From Patescibacteria group bacterium (GTDB lineage: Bacteria; Patescibacteriota; Gracilibacteria; UM-FILTER-43-11), in contig JAJDCE010000135.1 of NCBI GenBank assembly GCA_029260985.1, forward strand, positions 1-26,771: a stretch of 26,771 nucleotides of DNA, given 5' to 3'. The position numbers were made by a program, and so were the translations under genes. This document shows, one piece after another, positions 24,266-26,771 of the stretch. Numbering within the stretch: the first letter of the stretch is position 1; each line of letters starts with the position of its first letter. The notes under the pieces were generated by a model. That model was given only the letters and a program-made list of their open reading frames with translations. It was not told the origin of the DNA and did no database searches.

Positions 24266-24292
24266 TGTCGGGAATTTCGACAACACTTTTTT
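24266..24292 (+). terminator. TTTCGACAACA-family terminator-like element, upstream of the paralogous adhesin gene
   Basis: TGTCGGGAATTTCGACA (24266-24282) then ACAC and six Ts (24287-24292). It has the same architecture as the element at 20439-20467. It lies 170 bases beyond the canonical terminator of the 352-aa gene, so it is a second terminator, or the remnant of a gene end whose gene has gone. Confidence 0.6.
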
Positions 24293-24414
24293 ATCTTATC
24301 TCTGGAAACTCAGTTAATAAGCCAAAAAGAGAGCACCACATTTTGATGAGTTTGTAACGATGCCACCATTATTTTTTTGAGCAATTCATTCTTTGATTTT
24401 TAAGCCCCATAGCT

Positions 24415-24444
24415 TTGGGTTTTTCAGAGGGAAATGATATAATT
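24415..24444 (+). promoter_or_regulatory. Sigma70-type promoter for the gene at 24497
   Basis: A perfect TATAAT (24439-24444) with upstream TGA gives an extended -10 (TGATATAAT). TTGGGT (24415-24420), 18 bases before, is a fair -35. Predicted start is ~24451, giving a ~46-base leader. The inverted repeat TAAGCCCC/GGGGCTTA brackets the site. Confidence 0.65.
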
Positions 24445-24496
24445 TTGTAGATAGAAATGAGGGGCTTAAATCGCCCTAAAAAAATAAACCCACGGA

Positions 24497-26771
24497 ATGA
24501 GATTACTCTCCTCAAAATATGCTCCCGCTGCGATGGTTGCCCTTGTCCTGACTATGACCTTGGTCATGGCCAGTGTAACGTCTATTCGGGTTGGCAATCC
24601 TTCCCCTGAATTTAAAGATTTGTTTGGGAATGTTTCTGTTCCTGAAGATGGGGGTTTTACGGCTTCTGCCCCTGCACATTTTGGTGATCAGATCCATTTT
24701 ACTGCGAAAGCTTCTGATTTGAATGGAGATGATTATTATCTGGCGGTGTGCAAAACGGATCAGATTATCCCTCAGGATCTTGCCGCACCGGTTTGCTCAG
24801 ACGGCTCATGGGCCGTTAGCCCTTTAGTGCCGAATGGTGATCTAGCTACAGCCACTTTCACTGTTGATGCGACAGCTAAACTCAAGAATGATTGGCATGC
24901 TTTTGCTTGTGATCATGTTGTCAGTGGCGCTAGTTGTTCACCGGCTAATCAGGGGGCGGGGGATTTGGGTTCACCTTTTTATACGTTTAAACAGGTGGGC
25001 GCCATTCGTTTTGGAGCAGAAAACTGTCCTGATCTTGCTGAGGTTGAGCGTTTAACTCCTGATTCTATAGAGGCGGACAGAGATGTTATCGTCACTGATG
25101 ATTTGTTGGCTAGATCGTTAAGTCGCCGTGAATTAAAACGATTACTTCGAACCGAGGTCTTAAAAGGAGAGGCTGAAGAGGTTGAGGGTGATTTAAAAAT
25201 TGTTAAGGAGAATATCAAATCACTTCGAGGTTTAAAGAAGAAATCCGGTGCGGTTTCCAAGGCACAGGAAGATGCAATTGTGGATTTATTGCTTGAAAAA
25301 CAAAACAAGCTTAATAAATTACGTCAGAACGGTGTTAAGTTCTGTGTCGTGGATACTACAGACGATTCATTAGAGAATATTGTCAGTCTCGGATCCAAAA
25401 CTGTTCAAAAAAAGGATAAGCATTTTATCAGCAAAGAGTCTCTGAAGTTGGGATTTGATTCTGATGATAAACGTTCGATATCGATGGAATTCCGGAAATC
25501 ATCTGGCAAGCCTAAGCCAGACTCCGGTGAAATCTCTGGCCCTACAATTGAATCGAAAGTGGTGAATGCTGAAACGAGATTGGTCAGTGGTGATGAGCTC
25601 GCCAAAAAGGCGGCTGCTGATTTTCAGTCTAGTCAGGATGAATTTCAGTCCATTACTTTGAAGCACGATACCTTCGAGCCTACGGTTCAGCAGCCTGGAA
25701 TATTGGGTCGTTTACTTGGCGCTGATCAGCCTGCGGTTCCGATAGCCTCTGCTCCTCCGGTTTCATTTGCCATGAACGTGGTTCAAGCTACAACTGCTAA
25801 CGGTGCAACTGAAGATGAAGTGATCTATAACAGTTCAGATAATCGGAAAACGGATGTTTACAAATATGTGAATGACCCGACTTCCGTATTTCCGAATCAG
25901 ATTAAGAATTATACTTTATTTCACTATGGTGATGGTGAGGAAAATGAACTTTATAGCTTCGACAATGCTGTTCTTCATCGATTGTCTGATGGAACGATTG
26001 AGGGGTATTTTGTGGAAGATGTTGATTTTAGCCAAGAGAATGCCGCGCAAGGCGTTAGTGCTGATCTTTTAGCACGGGCTGCAAAGGTGTTACAAGGTGA
26101 TCTTATCAATTCACTTTATGAGAATGGCCGGAAAGATCCGGACTTTGTAATTAAAGCTCCTTTTGCTGTTGATAAAGACGGTAATGTGCTCGATTCGCTC
26201 CAATATGAAATATCAGGTGATTATCACAATGAGATTAAGGTGAGTATTACAGCGGATGAAAATGCCTATCCTCTTGTGCTTGATCCGACAGTTCAGTTTA
26301 CAGCGCCAGGTTCCAGTAATACAGGTGATGTGATTACGGGTGAATCTTCATCTACTTTTGGTTTATCTTTGGCTGCCGGAGATTTTGATGCGGATGGAGA
26401 TGATGATTTGGCAGTTGGGGCCTATTATTACGGTTCTTACACGGGGCGGGCTTATATTTTTTATAATGACGGAACCTATACTACGGCTGCCGGTTCGGCA
26501 GATGTGGTTATTTCTGGTGAAAGCGGTAGCAAATTCGGCTATTTTATTTCAGCCGGCGATCTGGACGCGGATGGAGATGATGATTTGGTGATTGGAGGCC
26601 CAGGATATAGCAGCAGTCAGGGCAGGGCTTATATTTTTTATAATGACGGCTCTATTCCAACAACAGCTGCTACCGCGGATGTGATTATTACGGGTGAATC
26701 CGGTAAGGTGGGTCAGCTGGGTATATCTTCAGCCGTAGCTGACATGGATGCTGATGGAGATATAGATTTAA
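24497..26771 (+). CDS. FG-GAP surface protein paralogous to the giant adhesin, 3' partial (758 codons visible)
   Basis: ATG at 24497 opens a frame that stays open to the last base of the window, so the gene is cut at its 3' end. A signal peptide (MRLLSSKYAPAAMVALVLTM...) is followed by a copy of the Cys module: VPEDGG, DDYYLAVCKTD, WHAFACDHV, GSPFYTF, then ENCPDL. A Lys/Glu-rich helical part and the central region shared with the giant follow: HYGDGEENELY and VLHRLSDGTIEGY near residue 475-500, and YPLVLDPTVQF near 590-600. From ~615 come FG-GAP repeats (GDFDADGDDDLAVGA, GDLDADGDDDLVIGG, ADMDADGDIDL), two whole and one cut, with 177- and 183-base spacing and near-identical DNA. The giant's long acidic stalk is absent. 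Expected to be secreted, with a Ca-binding propeller head; ligand unknown. Confidence 0.9.
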   Translation, partial: MRLLSSKYAPAAMVALVLTMTLVMASVTSIRVGNPSPEFKDLFGNVSVPEDGGFTASAPAHFGDQIHFTAKASDLNGDDYYLAVCKTDQIIPQDLAAPVCSDGSWAVSPLVPNGDLATATFTVDATAKLKNDWHAFACDHVVSGASCSPANQGAGDLGSPFYTFKQVGAIRFGAENCPDLAEVERLTPDSIEADRDVIVTDDLLARSLSRRELKRLLRTEVLKGEAEEVEGDLKIVKENIKSLRGLKKKSGAVSKAQEDAIVDLLLEKQNKLNKLRQNGVKFCVVDTTDDSLENIVSLGSKTVQKKDKHFISKESLKLGFDSDDKRSISMEFRKSSGKPKPDSGEISGPTIESKVVNAETRLVSGDELAKKAAADFQSSQDEFQSITLKHDTFEPTVQQPGILGRLLGADQPAVPIASAPPVSFAMNVVQATTANGATEDEVIYNSSDNRKTDVYKYVNDPTSVFPNQIKNYTLFHYGDGEENELYSFDNAVLHRLSDGTIEGYFVEDVDFSQENAAQGVSADLLARAAKVLQGDLINSLYENGRKDPDFVIKAPFAVDKDGNVLDSLQYEISGDYHNEIKVSITADENAYPLVLDPTVQFTAPGSSNTGDVITGESSSTFGLSLAAGDFDADGDDDLAVGAYYYGSYTGRAYIFYNDGTYTTAAGSADVVISGESGSKFGYFISAGDLDADGDDDLVIGGPGYSSSQGRAYIFYNDGSIPTTAATADVIITGESGKVGQLGISSAVADMDADGDIDL

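Larger units (their letters stand above)
24041..24496. other. 456-base intergenic region with terminators, hairpin repeat and promoter; no gene seen
   Basis: In order it holds an intrinsic terminator (24071-24096), a perfect 23-bp hairpin repeat (24143-24193), a TTTCGACAACA element (24266-24292), and the promoter for the next surface gene (24415-24444). TAAGCCCC (24401-24408) and GGGGCTTA (24462-24469) form an 8-base inverted repeat around that promoter. CTCAGTTAATAAGCCAA (24309-24325) resembles the end of the 705-aa gene (CTCAACTAATAAGCCAA, 22900-22916) with two changes, possibly a relic of duplication. No ORF or RNA gene is apparent. Confidence 0.6.

Overview
The window looks like part of a Candidate Phyla Radiation (Patescibacteria) genome. 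My best guess is Peregrinibacteria or a close relative, inferred without any database search. The signs are a type IV pilus ATPase beside a compact 599-residue alanyl-tRNA synthetase, very large secreted proteins built from Cys-rich, thrombospondin-3, cohesin/dockerin-like and FG-GAP modules, GC-rich hairpin repeats between genes, and almost no Shine-Dalgarno motifs. The genetic code is standard: ORFs of up to 2,376 codons have no in-frame TGA. Only one of twelve complete genes (alaS) stops at TGA.

Left part, 1-6034, housekeeping-like. It holds the 3' part of a PilB/GspE ATPase gene (+), a small unknown gene (+), then a minus-strand block: an MscS channel, a retropepsin-like aspartyl protease abutting a DUF5678-like small protein, and alaS. 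A perfect 32-nt palindrome separates the converging + and - genes. Back-to-back sigma70-like promoters lie between alaS and the next block.

Right part, 6159-26771, all on + and almost entirely cell-surface proteins. Unit 1 (6223-20373) is four tightly packed genes: a DUF4215 Cys-rich-repeat protein with a C-terminal dockerin; a cohesin-like/TSP3/dockerin protein; a cohesin-like protein with a C-terminal membrane anchor; and a 2,376-residue protein with an acidic low-complexity stalk, a seven-repeat FG-GAP (integrin-like) propeller and a Cys-containing C-terminal module. Unit 2 (20791-24040) is a 705-residue secreted protein made of that same Cys module, followed by a 352-residue membrane-anchored two-domain beta-sandwich protein. 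Unit 3 (24497 to the window end, unfinished) is a paralogue of the giant: Cys module at its N-terminus, the same central region, then an FG-GAP propeller with nearly identical DNA repeats.

My reading (inference) is a surface-assembly or adhesion locus. The membrane-anchored cohesin-like protein could hold dockerin partners, the 352-residue protein could be the membrane receptor for the shared Cys module (an arrangement resembling WxL proteins and their membrane partners in Firmicutes), and the propellers would be the outward binding heads. No catalytic enzyme is fused to the dockerins, so this is not a cellulosome. Dispersed terminator-like palindromes sharing TTTCGACAACA close several transcription units. 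I saw no tRNA, rRNA, CRISPR array or insertion sequence.
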